A DNA stretch of 64,000 nucleotides, from contig JAKLMB010000002.1 of the NCBI GenBank assembly GCA_022813625.1, positions 1,240,001 through 1,304,000 on the forward strand. Reading direction: 5' to 3'. The DNA comes from Aaosphaeria pasadenensis (Eukaryota; Ascomycota; Dothideomycetes; Pleosporales). Position numbers and translations under genes: made by a program. Below the pieces are notes generated by a model. It was not told the origin of the DNA and did no database searches. It was given only the letters and a program-made list of their open reading frames with translations. Below are positions 13,441 to 25,825 of this stretch, piece after piece; position 1 is the first letter of the stretch; every line of letters begins with the position of its first letter.

Positions 13441-13746
13441 GGGTTTATGTAGCCAGGTATGATGGGTGGGGAGTGGGGAGGTGATTGTTTGCTGTGTCAC
13501 GAGGTGGCGGCGACGGGGTGAATGTGAAATGGGGATGGGGATGGGAGGGTTCGCAAGATGGGGTGTGCGTGTGAATGTGGTCATGTGTGTGCGGTCATGA
13601 TGGGTGTTGTCGTTTGACATGAAAGGTGAATGTTGGTGGTGGTGGTCATCACTGTTGCAAGATCAGGAAAACGTGTGAGTGATTGGGGGAGGGTATCTGA
13701 GTATATGGCATTGCTTTCGTGTACTACATGCATTGTCCAATGACGT

Positions 13747-15142
13747 TTACAATTCATCTCTCTTCCTACGCTGCTGTTGACCCTGGGAAGCGTCCTGTTG
13801 CTGCTCTTGCTGGGCCTGTGCGTGCTTCTCGGCTTCGACGTTCTCCTCCCACATCTTCTTTTTCGGGTTCCTGGGTTTGTCACTTTCTTGCAGCACTGTT
13901 CCGTCCGCCCGTACCACTGGCCCGTCGTCTTTCTCGCTAGCCTGTGGTTGATTCCTCAATTGCGGATGATCGATCACCTCCTCTTCTTGTTGCTGGTTCT
14001 GGTTTTGTTCCGCCATTTGGCCGACTTGCTGTGAATAACTTCCCGGTGGGCTGGGGTCTTGGCGATACCCTCTTCCTCCGCCACCAACACGCACGTAAGG
14101 TGGTGGTAGATTTGGATCTCGCTTGGGAATTGCTCCCGTGGCGCTCGGCTTGACGATCAAGCTGGTGCTGGGTTCAGAAGCTGCAGATAGACTTGATCCT
14201 GCACTGGCAAGGCCGGCAGAAGGGACGACGGCAAATATAACCCTGAAGACGATTTTCAGAGGCCAGAGAATGAACCAGGATATCGGTCCGTACAGCCAAC
14301 GTCGAAAGATCAGCCAGATGACCGTAGTTATGAGGATGTAGAGCGTAGTCTCAAGATACCACGTGTCCGACTTCTGGCTCTTGAGCAGTGTCGTGACCAG
14401 CGCTCTGCTATTTGACAGCAAAGTGCTGAGATCTGTGTATTTCTCGCCGAGGTCGGCAAGGGCGGCCGTCGATTGTTCGAGTGTTTCCTGTGCGAATCTG
14501 GAGCGTGAGAGCTCGTTTTGCATCAACTGGTGGGTGCGACGTAGAGCTGCTGTCACATCCGAGGAAGCTTGTCCCACGATCTCGCTTTCGGTGAGCTGGG
14601 AATTCTGTTTCCGGCGGTAGGCAGAGGACGGTGTAGATGTGCCTGATTGTAGGTTTGAGAATAGGAGTTCGCGTTCTTTGAGTTTCGCTCTGTCGGCGTT
14701 GTGTTTGGCCGCTAATTGAGCTCTTCGAAACTGTGTCCGAGTACTGTGAATCAAAGTCAATATATGTAATGATAAATTGCATTCTACGTGTTACGTACGA
14801 TCTCAAGTCCTCCGTCAACCTTGCTAGAAGCACAGCAAGTCTGGATCGCTCACTCTCCTTCGCACTGTCTCTCCGTCTTGCAGAACCTCCAGTACCCTGA
14901 ACGACGTCCTCGACCTCCTGTTTTAGAAGCTCGAGCTCCTCCTCGGTCTGCTTCAAGCTTTCGTGGATCTCAGCGCTGAGTTCCAATCGCGCATCCCCCT
15001 CGTCGGAATTCTGTGGTAGGGCTCCCGGCTGGAAGTCAAGTTTGGAGAGTCTTTGTATGAGCGAGAGTGTCTCCTTGTTCCACTCGGAAAGCGTGTTCAG
15101 GCGGTTCGTGAGGGATTGCGTGGTGGAAGGGAGAGGCGGCAT
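13747..15142 (-). CDS. SEC20: Sec20-type Qb-SNARE, Golgi-to-ER transport
   Basis: Two exons on the minus strand, 15142-14799 and 14743-13747, with a 55-bp intron (GTACGT donor, CACAG acceptor); 446 residues. Residues 1-115 form a charged helical region. Residues about 195-245 form the SNARE-like helix ending in the KSQKSDTWYLE segment. Two hydrophobic stretches follow at about 248-262 and 266-289, broken by FRRW. A low-complexity Pro/Gln-rich tail follows and ends in RDEL. Sec20 works with Ufe1, Use1 and Tip20 in fusion of COPI vesicles with the ER; the yeast protein ends in HDEL, so the RDEL end fits a retrieval signal facing the lumen. The ATG at 15142 is chosen because the frame upstream lacks family similarity. 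It is divergent from mL53 with 317 bp between. Confidence 0.82.
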
Positions 15143-15459
15143 GGTTATGTGGAGGGGAGGGGATGCGGCCAGATGTTCTTGGATGCTATGACGGAGATGC
15201 GGCGGGCGGCCATTTGGTAGAAGGAAAGTCCCGACGCACGGACCGTCTGATCTGTGGAAATGTGAGAATGGGGACTTGAGGACCCGCATTCACCAGTGTG
15301 CCAGCGTCGAGAGTGTGTTATATATCTACCCACCTGTTCAGTAAGTTCTACATGTCTTCGCAAGCTATCAGAGCCTCTAATTGATTAAGATTCAGACCGA
15401 ATAGGAAGCCTTCCTCCCACCGCCATCGTCCCTCGCTCGCTCGTCCAAAACCCGCCAAC
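15143..15459. promoter_or_regulatory. Shared divergent promoter, SEC20 / mL53
   Basis: The 317-bp gap between two start codons facing away from each other must hold both 5' leaders and promoters. A TATATATCTA stretch lies near 15319. No known operator was recognised. Confidence 0.5.
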
Positions 15460-15814
15460 ATGATCACCCGATTCATCACAGACGTCCGCGTCAAATTTAA
15501 TCCTTTCTCTCCTCGATCAAAACCTGCTCGCATTTTTCTGTCATTAATACCTCCGAGTGCGCGCGCAGAGGGGATGAAGATCGAGTCCAAGATCCTCCCA
15601 CGGGCGAGCAAAGAGCCTTCAACGCTGGCTCTGAAGTTCAGTATGTTGCCAGAATAAATGTCTGTGTACTAGAAAAATTGAGTCTAACATCCGTACAGAG
15701 GATGGAAAGGAGATGAATCTTGAATTGGATAAGATGCGGATACCCGAAGTCATGGAGCAAGTGAATCGACACTCACGTATCCTTGCGCGGAAGGAGGAGC
15801 TTTCTGGCAACTGA
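15460..15814 (+). CDS. MRPL44: Mitochondrial large ribosomal subunit protein mL53
   Basis: Two exons, 15460-15640 and 15699-15814, with a 58-bp intron (GTATGT donor, CTAAC branch, CGTACAG acceptor); 98 residues, the usual size. The start MITRFITDVRVKFNPF matches the fungal mL53 family (yeast Mrpl44), which has a short basic N-terminus followed by VKFNPF. Exon 2 gives the KDGKEMNLE segment and the basic end. The protein is a small structural component of the mitochondrial 54S subunit. Only the splice restores the second half of the domain; read through, the frame stops soon after the donor. Convergent with pyrophosphatase, with 273 bp between the stops. Confidence 0.82.
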
Positions 15815-16087
15815 ATGGATTTAGTGATACCACGGGACGGATATGGGCTTGTAAAATTACTGTAGTTGATGAAAGCATTCAAGTGGAGTCACGGCATTGC
15901 ATGAAAAATTTAATTGGATCCCATATATCATGGTCTTGGATGAATTTATTCTATCTCTGCCGTGGTTGGGTTTGTTCAAAAGAAGGTGACATGTTCATTT
16001 TCTGTCTACGACTTTTGAGCTGCCTTGCAGCGCGCTTACTGTCTGGGGAATCTCCGCCGATTTTGCGTGCATCTTCGTTTCCATCTC

Positions 16088-17241
16088 CTAGTTGGAAGGA
16101 GCACCAGAGATGAAGAACCACTTGTCAATGCTGGGGTCGATAGGAGCGGGGCTCTTGTTCTCGCCCTGGGGAATGTTGAGCTGAGTGGTATCGGTGCGTT
16201 CAGGAGAGTGAGAGATGGTGCCGTTGGTGCTGGTGTGAATTAGCATCTATATGTCATGGTTGTTTCAAGAATAACTTACAGCGAAAGCTCACCGCGGGGG
16301 GATTTGCCAGAGATGAGCTTCTCCCAGGCCTCGGCGCACTCGCGGACGATGTCGGTAGCGTACCTATTTCGATTAGTGTCGTGTAAGAGTATGGAAGGGT
16401 GTTTCCTACTTCTTGTTCTTGCACTCGCCAGAGAAGGCGAACTGGTTCTCAGGCTTGCCATCGGGGATCTTGTAGATACGGAACCACTCGTTGGTAGCCC
16501 TCAAGAGGCCAGGGAGGTGACGCTCGACATCCTCGACGTCGTTGAGCTTAGGAGCCAATGGGTCCTGGACGTTGATGACGATGATCTTCCAGTCGGTCTC
16601 CTCCTCGTCAAGGAGAGCCATGACACCGAGGACCTTGACCTGGATGACCTCACCAGGCTTGGCGACGAGCTCACCAATCTCGCAAACGTCCAATGGGTCA
16701 TTGTCACCCTTGGCCTTGGTCTCGGGGTGGACAACGTTGGGGTCCTCCCAAGTCTGCAAAAGCAATGAGTATGGGTCTATTCCGATATCGGGTGGGCTGC
16801 GAAGCGTACCTGGGGGAATGCACCGTAGTTCCAGAGGTAACCCTTGTGGGGGAAGCAGTTCCTCACGAAGCGGAGCTTGCCCTTCTTGGTGTCCTGCTTG
16901 ATGGGGTTGAGGGTCTCCTCCTTGCTGATCTATTCAAGGGAAGGTCAAGTCAGCAGTGATCTTGAAGCGGCGGGGTAATGGAAGGTCAGAGTCGAGACAG
17001 CGAGGCGAATGCAGCACTGATGAAGGGGTGGAAGTAGGTTTGCGAAGAGAGAACGAACCTCCATCTTAGCATTGGTCCAGCGGGGCACCTCAACGACCAT
17101 GTTGAGGATGGTCTGCTGCTCATTGGCATAGAGGGGGATGTCGTGGAAGGGAGAGACGGGGACGCCATCCTTCTCGATGAAGATGCGGTGCTCGAGGGTG
17201 TTGGGAGCACCAATCTTGCGGGTGGTGTATTTGGAGGCCAT
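16088..17241 (-). CDS. IPP1: Soluble inorganic pyrophosphatase
   Basis: Five exons on the minus strand: 17241-17059, 16929-16810, 16753-16410, 16363-16280 and 16229-16088; 290 residues (yeast Ipp1 has 287). All four introns have GT..AG ends and keep the frame. It hydrolyses pyrophosphate to two phosphates with Mg2+, which pulls biosynthetic reactions forward. The family signature DNDPLDV is at residues 118-124, FPHKGYLWNYGAFPQ precedes it, and the typical fungal end WFFISGAPSN is present. The ATG at 17241 gives the standard cytosolic start MASKYTTRKIG. The same frame stays open 190 codons further upstream to another ATG at 17811, which could give a longer form (see findings). Confidence 0.93.
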
Positions 17242-18152
17242 TGTTGCGGAATGTGATGAGGAAGAAGAAGAGGAGGAGGAAGGGGAAGGGGAAGAGGAGA
17301 AGAGGTGGCCAGCTAGTTGCTGGGTGCGAGACTGAATTTTGTTGATGGCGATGGCGGGATTGGTGGGGCAGGGTGGAGGAGTAGGAGGGACAGATGGGGA
17401 TGATGTGTTCAAGGTATTGGTGTTGGTATTGGCGGCGGTATTATTATTGGCACTGGCATTGGTGGTACTCGTGCTGGGACTGGCACTGGTAGTAGGGGAA
17501 CTCGCAGGCGCAAACGCAGGCGCGGCGGCGGCGGGTGCGGGCATAGGCACACGCGCAGGGGAACGCGGGCCCTGCTGTTGCCTTGGACCAGCCAGTGTAA
17601 TAATCTTCACCGACGGATGTCCACCCCTTCTGCCAGCTCTGGGAGCAGCAGAGGCAAAGGCAGCCGTGGCGGTATCGGTAGCGGTCGGAGCAATGGACTG
17701 ATGGGACGAAGGGAACGATGAATGAGATCGACGACTGCTCCAGTTCCTGGCACCGCTGCTAACAATGTTCCTGGCTGAAAGGAGACATGTTGGATGTCGA
17801 CGACAGAACATCCAGAAGGAATCAGAGAGACTACAGTATAGTATAGACAGAATGTATCGGTTAGATGATCATCGGCAATCGTTTTCTTGAGGGGAATCTC
17901 AGTGCAAAACCGAGGATGCAGGAATTGATCAGTCGGAGAACGGGACTATCCCGAGGTTGGTTGGTCCTATTTCTTCCTCTTCCTACTTCCTCCATGTTGC
18001 CGCACGGATCAAGCACTGACGACGACATCTAGACGCCTACGCTGATCATCATGATACTAATATCTTACTATACACAGTAGATTTTCAGATAGACCTTTTG
18101 ATACATAAATATATCCAAATCACAATCACGTCAGCTTCACCTCTATCGTTCA
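17242..18152. other. Leader of the pyrophosphatase gene and gap to the next gene
   Basis: Bases 17242-17811 are an open frame in phase with the pyrophosphatase, rich in Ala, Pro, Ser, Thr and Asn with an Arg-rich N-terminus; this is either 5' leader or an N-terminal extension. A GAAGAAGAGGAGGAGG purine run lies near 17265. Beyond 17811 no gene was seen. Confidence 0.6.
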
Positions 18153-20295
18153 TCAATATAGTTTATTGGGTCGCCAGAACCTGTTGCCGCATACTTGGTT
18201 GTTTCGTCCATAATCATCGTCCTCCTCCCGACCAGCTCCAGATTCATTCTGACCCACCATGCACCTACCATAGGGCATCCAAGATATGGACCTATCATCT
18301 GCCCCTGATATGATCTGCTCTCGCTCATCGTATTCATAGCCCATGTCATTTCCCACCTGCAGAACATCGTCACCTTCCAGGGTATCCATCTCTTGATAGA
18401 GGTAGTTGCTTGCGCCCTCTAATCCATTCACATCATGTCCTCGTAGAGCCTCTGACCTGTATATACTTGGCTCCGTAAAGTTCGAAAACATCGGTACCCG
18501 GAGCTCACCACCAGCAAAACGCACGGTAGGTAACCTTTGCAGTGTGGTACATAAGCCTACGTCAGGCCCTGGTGATCTGCTACTGACTCGACCGTATCGC
18601 TGCGGGTGGGCATCTGGGCTGATTAGTTGGTGAGGGTCGTGTGTTCTTTGATTCAAAGCGGCGTTGCACTCGCGGATGAGTTTCTCTAAGCCTGACGGTG
18701 TGTGTAGTGCCAGTGATATATCCTTCTCTTTATCGCCTTGGTCCGTTGTCTCTCCTCTTCCTTGACCAACGTCTTCATGTTTTGCACGAGAAGAGCCATC
18801 GCTCTTCCGATCTCTGCTATCGACGTCGACATCGACATCACATGGGACTCCGCAGGGGACCTCGTCAGAGACTGCCTTGGGAGAAGATGCGTGGCCTATC
18901 ATCGGCGACTGGAGCGTCCCTGTGTTGTGAGTTCGTATTTCGTCTTCCTTGCAACGCTTCACTGGATGATGTAGGACACTTGCTAAAGGCACAGATTTAG
19001 AGCGAGCCAGGCGACAAGCAACTGGAGTGAATGAAAAGACTGGACGTATACGACTGTTCTCATGTGTCGACTTCTTCGAAATGGCAGCGGGGCTCACTGG
19101 CTTTTGCAGGGAGGCTTCGTCTTGAATGCTCAAGTTGCCTCCAGCCAACTGTACACTGTCCAGTCGGTCACGATGGACAGAAGATCTTTTCGATTGAGAC
19201 AATAGAGGGGTCTTTGACCATGGCCTGATCGATTCGGACCAAGAGATATAACTACCACTGTCATGCTGCGGGGCTCTATTCCTGAAATTCGAGTGCTCCA
19301 GCTCAACCGTAGGGAATTCCACAGTGGGAAATGCGTTCGCTGTCAACGATGATCGGTCACGGTCATGCTGCTTTAAGCACGCCCTGGGATCCAATGGACG
19401 GTGGCTCTCCTTCGCTTGGATATTGGGTATTTGCTCCTGTAAAGCTGGTCGTACAGAGGTGAAATATGCAGAAATCTCTTCGTCACGCACTTGTGTATGG
19501 CTCCTTTTTCGGTGCTTTCTAGACAATTCGGCATCAAGGGTGGGCTCTGGTTGGGCTCTATGCTTCTGCAGGAACTTCATCTCAGAGAATACAAGATCGG
19601 GCACTATAAGACGCCTTAGCATGAGCTGAAAGAGTGCGGGGCGCCGCAGAGAAGCAGTAGCTTACAGCCACGGCCCTTGATGGGGGACGCCGCCTTTCCC
19701 TTGTTGAACAGACCCAAGTTGTCCCGTGGCCTCAACTGTACCGACTGTCAGCACACCCTGGTCTTTGGAGATATGCTGGACTTCCCACAGTCAGTCGATC
19801 CTGAGAGACATTCTTGGCGCGGAAGCTCTGGACTAAGCCCACGCCTGACTTATCGGACCTCTTGCGCTTCGGCTTGCGTTTTCTTTTCTTTGATTCGTCG
19901 ATTTGGTTTCGATACATGTGTGTTTCTCGCGTCTTACCATGGTTCGCCGTGGGGTCGTAGCGGTCCGTTCGTGTCTTCCGTCGAGCCCTTCGTGCATATC
20001 GCTGGCTCGATACCCTGCTCGACGAGGTCCTGCTGATGGGGTCGTGTGCCTCACTGCAGTCGCTGCTGTTGGTACTGAGCTCGGCACTAGTCTCGCATTT
20101 CAAGGTCTTCCGTGGTGGTATTGGGCGGCGTTCAAGAAGTGAGCTGCCCGACCTGGACTTCCTGTATTTTCGACTCGTTCTAGGATCATCCATATCTTCC
20201 TTTGGCCGGAGGCAGGGAGCAAGGTTGAATTGATTAGGGGGAATTGGAGACTGGACCGGTGTCACAGTCCCATCAAGCCATTTTCGAATATCCAT
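18153..20295 (-). CDS. Conserved fungal protein of unknown function
   Basis: Three exons on the minus strand: 20295-19789, 19735-19666 and 19603-18153, with introns of 53 and 62 bp; 675 residues. The second exon is placed because it restores the segment GLFNKGKAASPIKGRG, and the second acceptor (CTTATAG) because it joins this to LPDLVFSEMKFLQKH. I recall both segments and the start MDIRKWLDG as common to a Pezizomycotina-wide family without a named function. The rest is mostly disordered, with basic clusters near residues 105-150, Ser-rich stretches, an acidic tail and the end FWRPNKLY. No enzyme motif was seen. Basic clusters suggest a nuclear or nucleic-acid role, but that is inference only. 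Confidence 0.75.
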
Positions 20296-23200
20296 GATGC
20301 CCAAGGAAAGTATTCATGCCCTAATGAGGGCCGGCAAGCGGGTGAATGAGGGAGCGTGCCGTGCCGTCGTTTTTGGGGGCTTAGGGCCAGGTTCTGGAGC
20401 CCTCTCTGTTGTAGTACTGCATGCTATAGTCGCGCTGGTCGGAGGAAGTCTACAGATGGCAGTGACAACGAAAGTGGAGGAGAGGAAGATTGGTTTGTGT
20501 AACGGGGTGGAGGGGTACTTGTTGCACATTAAATCAAGGACTGAAAGCGTGATTCAATGCATTGTGAGAGAGAGTTAGAATTGAGGTTGTAGTTGTGGGG
20601 AGGAAAGCTCGAGTGGGCGCTTGGGAAGTTGTGGGTCACTCATGGCAGGCACGATGGTCGAAGTATGTACATACATAGAAGCGAGCGTGACCATTCAATT
20701 GAACACCGAGCCATTATTGAGGTTATTGCGATGGATCGATATGGCTGTTTTCTCATTAGTGAAACCCCAGGTCGGCATCGTGGCTAGAGATAAGTAACTG
20801 AATTGAAGAATGTTTTTTCCTTTGATGGTGGGTAAGAATGGGAGATACTGGCATCACGGCAGTGACCTGTCACAGACTGCGGCATGAGTGTTTATGGGGA
20901 TACAGACCACCCACGGACAGATCCTGGTCCAGGCGACTGCTTGCATTAAGTTCAGAGCTGTGGAGGAGCAATGCATTGATTGGGGCGGAAGGTGTCGCCT
21001 TCATAGTGCCTCGTACAGTAGCATGAAAGCTGCAGTCTCTCTCTGCAACATCCACGGAGGATATCCACAGATGAGTGGTCAAGTCGGAGGAGTATATGTA
21101 GGATGGTGAGAAATCGACAAGACTAGTTAATTAGTAGGGAAGGAAAGGTACAGCAACGTCGCACAGTAGGGCATGATGGAAGCCGTATGGCATCCTTAGA
21201 TCTTGGATCACCAGTGGGACAATGCCAACGCAAGCTTCAAAATTCCGTGTGTTCCTCCCCGGCGAATCTGTGTTTCGTGAGATTTCCCTTCTTGTAGCTA
21301 TTGCATGTGTGTAACAATAATGTGATGAGATGTGTATAGGTGGTCATGGTGGTTAGGGGTCAGTCTACTTGTAGATTCGGAGTAATCCGTTAAAGTAGGA
21401 AGCATAGGTACAGTACTTTAAGCATTTGGCCCCCACTATGGAGACCTGGCTTACCAACAGTAGTAGTCAGTAACTTACCTAGGTACCTTAGGTAGGTAGT
21501 TAGGTAGGTAGGTAATATCGTCAAAGTGTCGAAGTACCCAAAAAGGGAGGCCAAGGAGAGCCGCAAAACAGCACGGTTCACAATAGTGGGTATGGATTTT
21601 CTCACCGTGATCCCATGCATTTCAGTGAACTTCATTTCATTTCCATAAGCAAACGTAAATCCGCCATTGGCCATGTGTCGAATGTGTAGCTCGCAAGGGG
21701 GGGAAAAAGAAAAGAGGAAGTACAAAAAGGAAGATAGTGAGCAGAGCGACTACTTACCATTACTGATATCTGACTAATTACATAGAATAGTTGACTAACT
21801 AGGTATCTAGGTTGGTCCTCTGTACTCCATTTTGGTATTACGGACAATAATTGTATGGCCAAGTTCTGGTGCCGGATTGCACTGTACTACTCGTCAAGTT
21901 TGTACAGTAGTTACAGTATACGGTACAGTACATACAGTAGTGTATGGAACGGAGTACCTACTGTATGCTAAATGCGGCTACAGTGACACAGTGTAGTTGA
22001 GAAGTCGTTCCCTAATAGGACGACCTGCACGAGCCCCAGTCTGGGCTGGGCTGGGTCGAAAAGACGGTCGACGGGTCCCAAGCCGACTCCACATTCGCTT
22101 GCAGCAAGAGACACAAGATGATTTGATTGCATAGAGTTCCGTGCAGTGCAGCCCAGGGCTAGGGCGAGGTGAGGGGGGCGATAATCGGCTTGATAAGGTG
22201 TAAGGCTTGCATGTGTGCTGGTTTGCAGGTTTGCATTATTGCAACAAGCATACCTAACCTACTCCCGTGCTCCGTCTTTGAGTGTGAGAATCTGAAAAAC
22301 TTGCTTGCACATCAGACACCAATCCAACCAGCCCATCCGTGCTATCCACTCCACTACATACTTCCAATCGCCAGCTCGATCCAGCCCATAATCTATTCCA
22401 GCTCTGGCATGAGATTTCATTTACCCACCAGTTGGCAGCACCTCAGCTTTCCAACCTATGCAAATCCTCCGTACTTCGGGCGCAGTACCGGTCTCTTCTC
22501 TTGCCTCACGAGATATTTGTTATTGCGTGCGCCGCATGATGGCTGTGGTTTATCCTTTACTTTCCTCTTCTTTTCCCTTTAATGTGCATAGTGGTGTGCG
22601 CTGTCCTTGTAATTCCACGCCAATCATGTCCTGCTATAGACCACCAATAACCATCATGACTATTGCCTATTCTTTATTATCCACTTCGTTATGTACGGAG
22701 AACCCGACTGCATAGAGTTACGGAGTACAGATACTGTGCTCCAAAATCCTTCATACTCATTTTCTCACCGTTCTGCGTTGCAGTACATACATAAGTACAT
22801 ACATGTTTGTAGAGTAACATAAAGCACACATACCGACGGGAGCCGGACTTCACGCTGCAGGTTGCGAACACGCCACGCGCCACAAGGGCCCGGGTTGGCT
22901 GCAGCTACTAACCACAATCTGCGTCGACTACGGGAATTAAAGACGGTACTGCGCAAGTGTACGGAGTATGTACTGTACAGTAAGTAAGGCCAGAGCCCTT
23001 TTGCGGACCAGTATCTACGTTTATTTGTTGGTATGGAAGGTCAGAGGCAAGTCTCCGCCTATGTGCATCTATCCCGCCCATTATCTGCGTGGGCAATTGG
23101 GCCATTGGCCAATCATGTGTGGCCTACGATGGCGGGATGACCAGGGTGCCAGGGTTATGGGAGAATGAGAGGATCAGAGTGAAAAGAAGACACCACACAC

Positions 23201-25825
23201 CAACAAGACACACTCCCTCACACGCACACATACGCACACCTACGCACACACACATAATGCGCATACGCACATACATACATTCTGCACATACTCCGTACAC
23301 ACATACACAAAATATGCACTCACACACTTACGGAACGCAACCTATCATGAAAATGCAGCTGTCTTTTTTTTCGCATGAGACACGGCAGGCCAGGCACTTG
23401 GAGTCGGAATGCTGTAATGTGATTGGGTGAATTTAAATGGGAGACTAGTCTCTGCCCGCAGCTCACTCTGGACACGGGAACAGGAATCATCTATCAACTA
23501 CCTAGGTAACAAACTAATAAACAACTAATAACCAACGAGTTGCCTTGACCAACTAATCAATGTACTGTGTAAACGTTTCTGAGGCTTCCTTTAATCTCCC
23601 TTTTTCGTTTCTTTTCTTTTCTTCTCTTCGCTTTTCTCCGTCTTCGTCTGATAACATCATCTTCCCGTCAACCATCTGCGGAATAGGATAGGTACTGTGT
23701 AATAGTACTGTCCCCATTATTATTTGCTTGTTATACGCTATCACTGTCGACTCCACATACACACGCCACATTAAACATCCTTCTTCTCTGTTAATCATCC
23801 ATCCTCGTAACTGGGTACCTCAGCTAAACTAATACAGATGGATTCTCTAAATACCAGCTCCCATGCGATGGATCCATAAGGGTCCTCTTCCTTCCTGTAT
23901 TGCTGTACCTTGTGAGCACTTCTAGCACCATTTTCCCACCCGTATCCGTAGTCCCTGGTACCTAGTTTAGTCCCTAAGTCTCCAGTTCAACCCACCCCTC
24001 CCTTCGCCTCCGCCTTGCCTTTCATAGTACTCCGTAGTGAACATGCTCCATCTATCCACTTGTCTGTCTGTCTGTCTGTCCATCTCTTTCCCTCACTCTC
24101 TATTAATTGCTCCGATCAGGACCAGCAGTGTGGCGAGCCATTGCGTGAAGTGTGTTTGAAGTGATGGTTCTGGTGAGGCATCATGCCTTCACCAACTCTT
24201 TTAACGTTTATGCCCTAAGAATGATCCCATCCCATGTTCCCTAGTTAATTACTATCCCAAGCCCAAGCTTCAGGCAAGCTCCATGTGCAGCCATACTTCA
24301 TGCCTACCCAACTACCCATCATCGTCGGTCTTGGGTCGGAGAGAATTTAGACGAAGCAAGCCAGTCTGAGATGCCCAAGTAATGATCCCCGAACCTGACT
24401 CTCTAATTGACTTATTGTCCAACGACGCGCATTCCACCCATTCATGCCTCTACGATCCTATGCTCTCAAGCAATAATCCATCCACATCGAGGCACACGCA
24501 CACACACCTTAAACGCACGACAAACGCACAGGCATTGCACGTACAGAGACCTCATACATAAACACCCTACCTGCTGCATTCACGCATACGATAGTCTGTA
24601 GATAGATACCTACAGGCACCTACTACCACCGACTTTTCAATCTGCTTTTCTCATACCTCATACTCCGTACATGCTCCACACACTTCCACACTCACACACC
24701 TCCACACTCACACACCACATAACCACCAAAAGGCGACTACGTGACTGCATCTGTTCGAAATCTCTAAACCCGGGTTGCCGCCTTTATTATCATCCACCCA
24801 CCCCTCCCCCCCATCCATATTTCCCCCCAGTCGCTCGCCCACCATCAAACACCCCCAGCTCAAACAACCCCCCTCTAACTTCTAACCTCCAAGCTATTGC
24901 GTGCGTGCCTTTCCCCTTCCCTACCACCACTACCACCACTACTTAGGTAGGTACTCGTAAGTCGTAACTAAACCTCTTTCACATCTTTTCCCACCATCCG
25001 CCTTCCCGCTATCCACCATTCACATCTCTCATTTCATCCTTCTTGGAGGGGTAACAGGTATCTTTACCATACCCTACCTTGCCCTATCCCACTCTGCCCT
25101 ACCTACCTAGACCTACCTACCTACCCTACCCTATCCTTCCCTACTACTCTACTCTACTCTACCCTACCCTAACCTTAACTTACCTACACTGTTCTTCCTA
25201 CTCCTTCTTTCCCTCTCTCTCTTCCTCTCCTCCTTCCTTCTTTCTTCTGCCCCGCTCCTTCCTCCTTCACTCGCCGATTCATCTCTCTCCTACAGTCATT
25301 TCTTGACTCTCACGGTTCGCGCCCTCAATCTTCTCCTTCACATCCATCCTCCTGTCCCTCATCCACCGATTCCGATCCTTCACTTTATATCTGCTCTCGT
25401 CTCTGACCTTGGCTTGCCCCCCACAGCTTACTTGTCCGACACAACTACCCACCCAACTCCGACCCGCTGGATCTCGCTTGTCCCGGTCCTTACCATAACA
25501 TTTCATCGAAAGATTGAAGCAGAAAAGTTCGTTATTACCATGTTGTTCTCTGTTACCTGTTGATGCCACCATGGCCTCTTATACATCCATCCGCACCTGC
25601 CCGCTTTCCTTTGTTTCCCTCTCTCTCACCTAGCTGTTCAGCTATCCTTCACTCGACCGCGCTGCGCTGCGCGCATTCACTCACCTGCCAACCCTATCAT
25701 AATCGTTATCGCCGTCCTCGTCCTCGTCCTCCCCTTCGTCCCTCCCTCTCGCGCGTTTCTCCCGTCTCCTCCAGAGCCGAAATTGAGTCCATCTAGAGTT
25801 CTGACCCTCCGGTCCCGTTCGCAAC
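20296..25825. other. Long non-coding stretch upstream of the RRM gene
   Basis: 5.5 kb without a supportable gene. It holds GGTAGGTAGGTA-type repeats near 21485-21515, a CA-rich tract at 23195-23330, a TGTC run near 24060-24080, and a CCTAC repeat tract at 25070-25185. From about 24780 to 25800 the plus strand is strongly pyrimidine-rich, as expected for a long fungal 5' leader or promoter. Six exact copies of TACGGAGTA/TACTCCGTA or close variants lie between 21.9 and 24.7 kb. Confidence 0.6.
23195..23335. repeat. CA-rich low-complexity tract
   Basis: Mostly ACACAC and CACATACGCACA units on the plus strand, broken by one TACTCCGTA motif at 23289. Microsatellite-like, non-coding. Confidence 0.8.

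Noticed and set aside
23195..23335. CA-rich tract as a telomere-like or CRISPR-like array
   Set aside because: Units are irregular dinucleotide-based repeats without fixed spacers, and no TTAGGG-type repeat is present.
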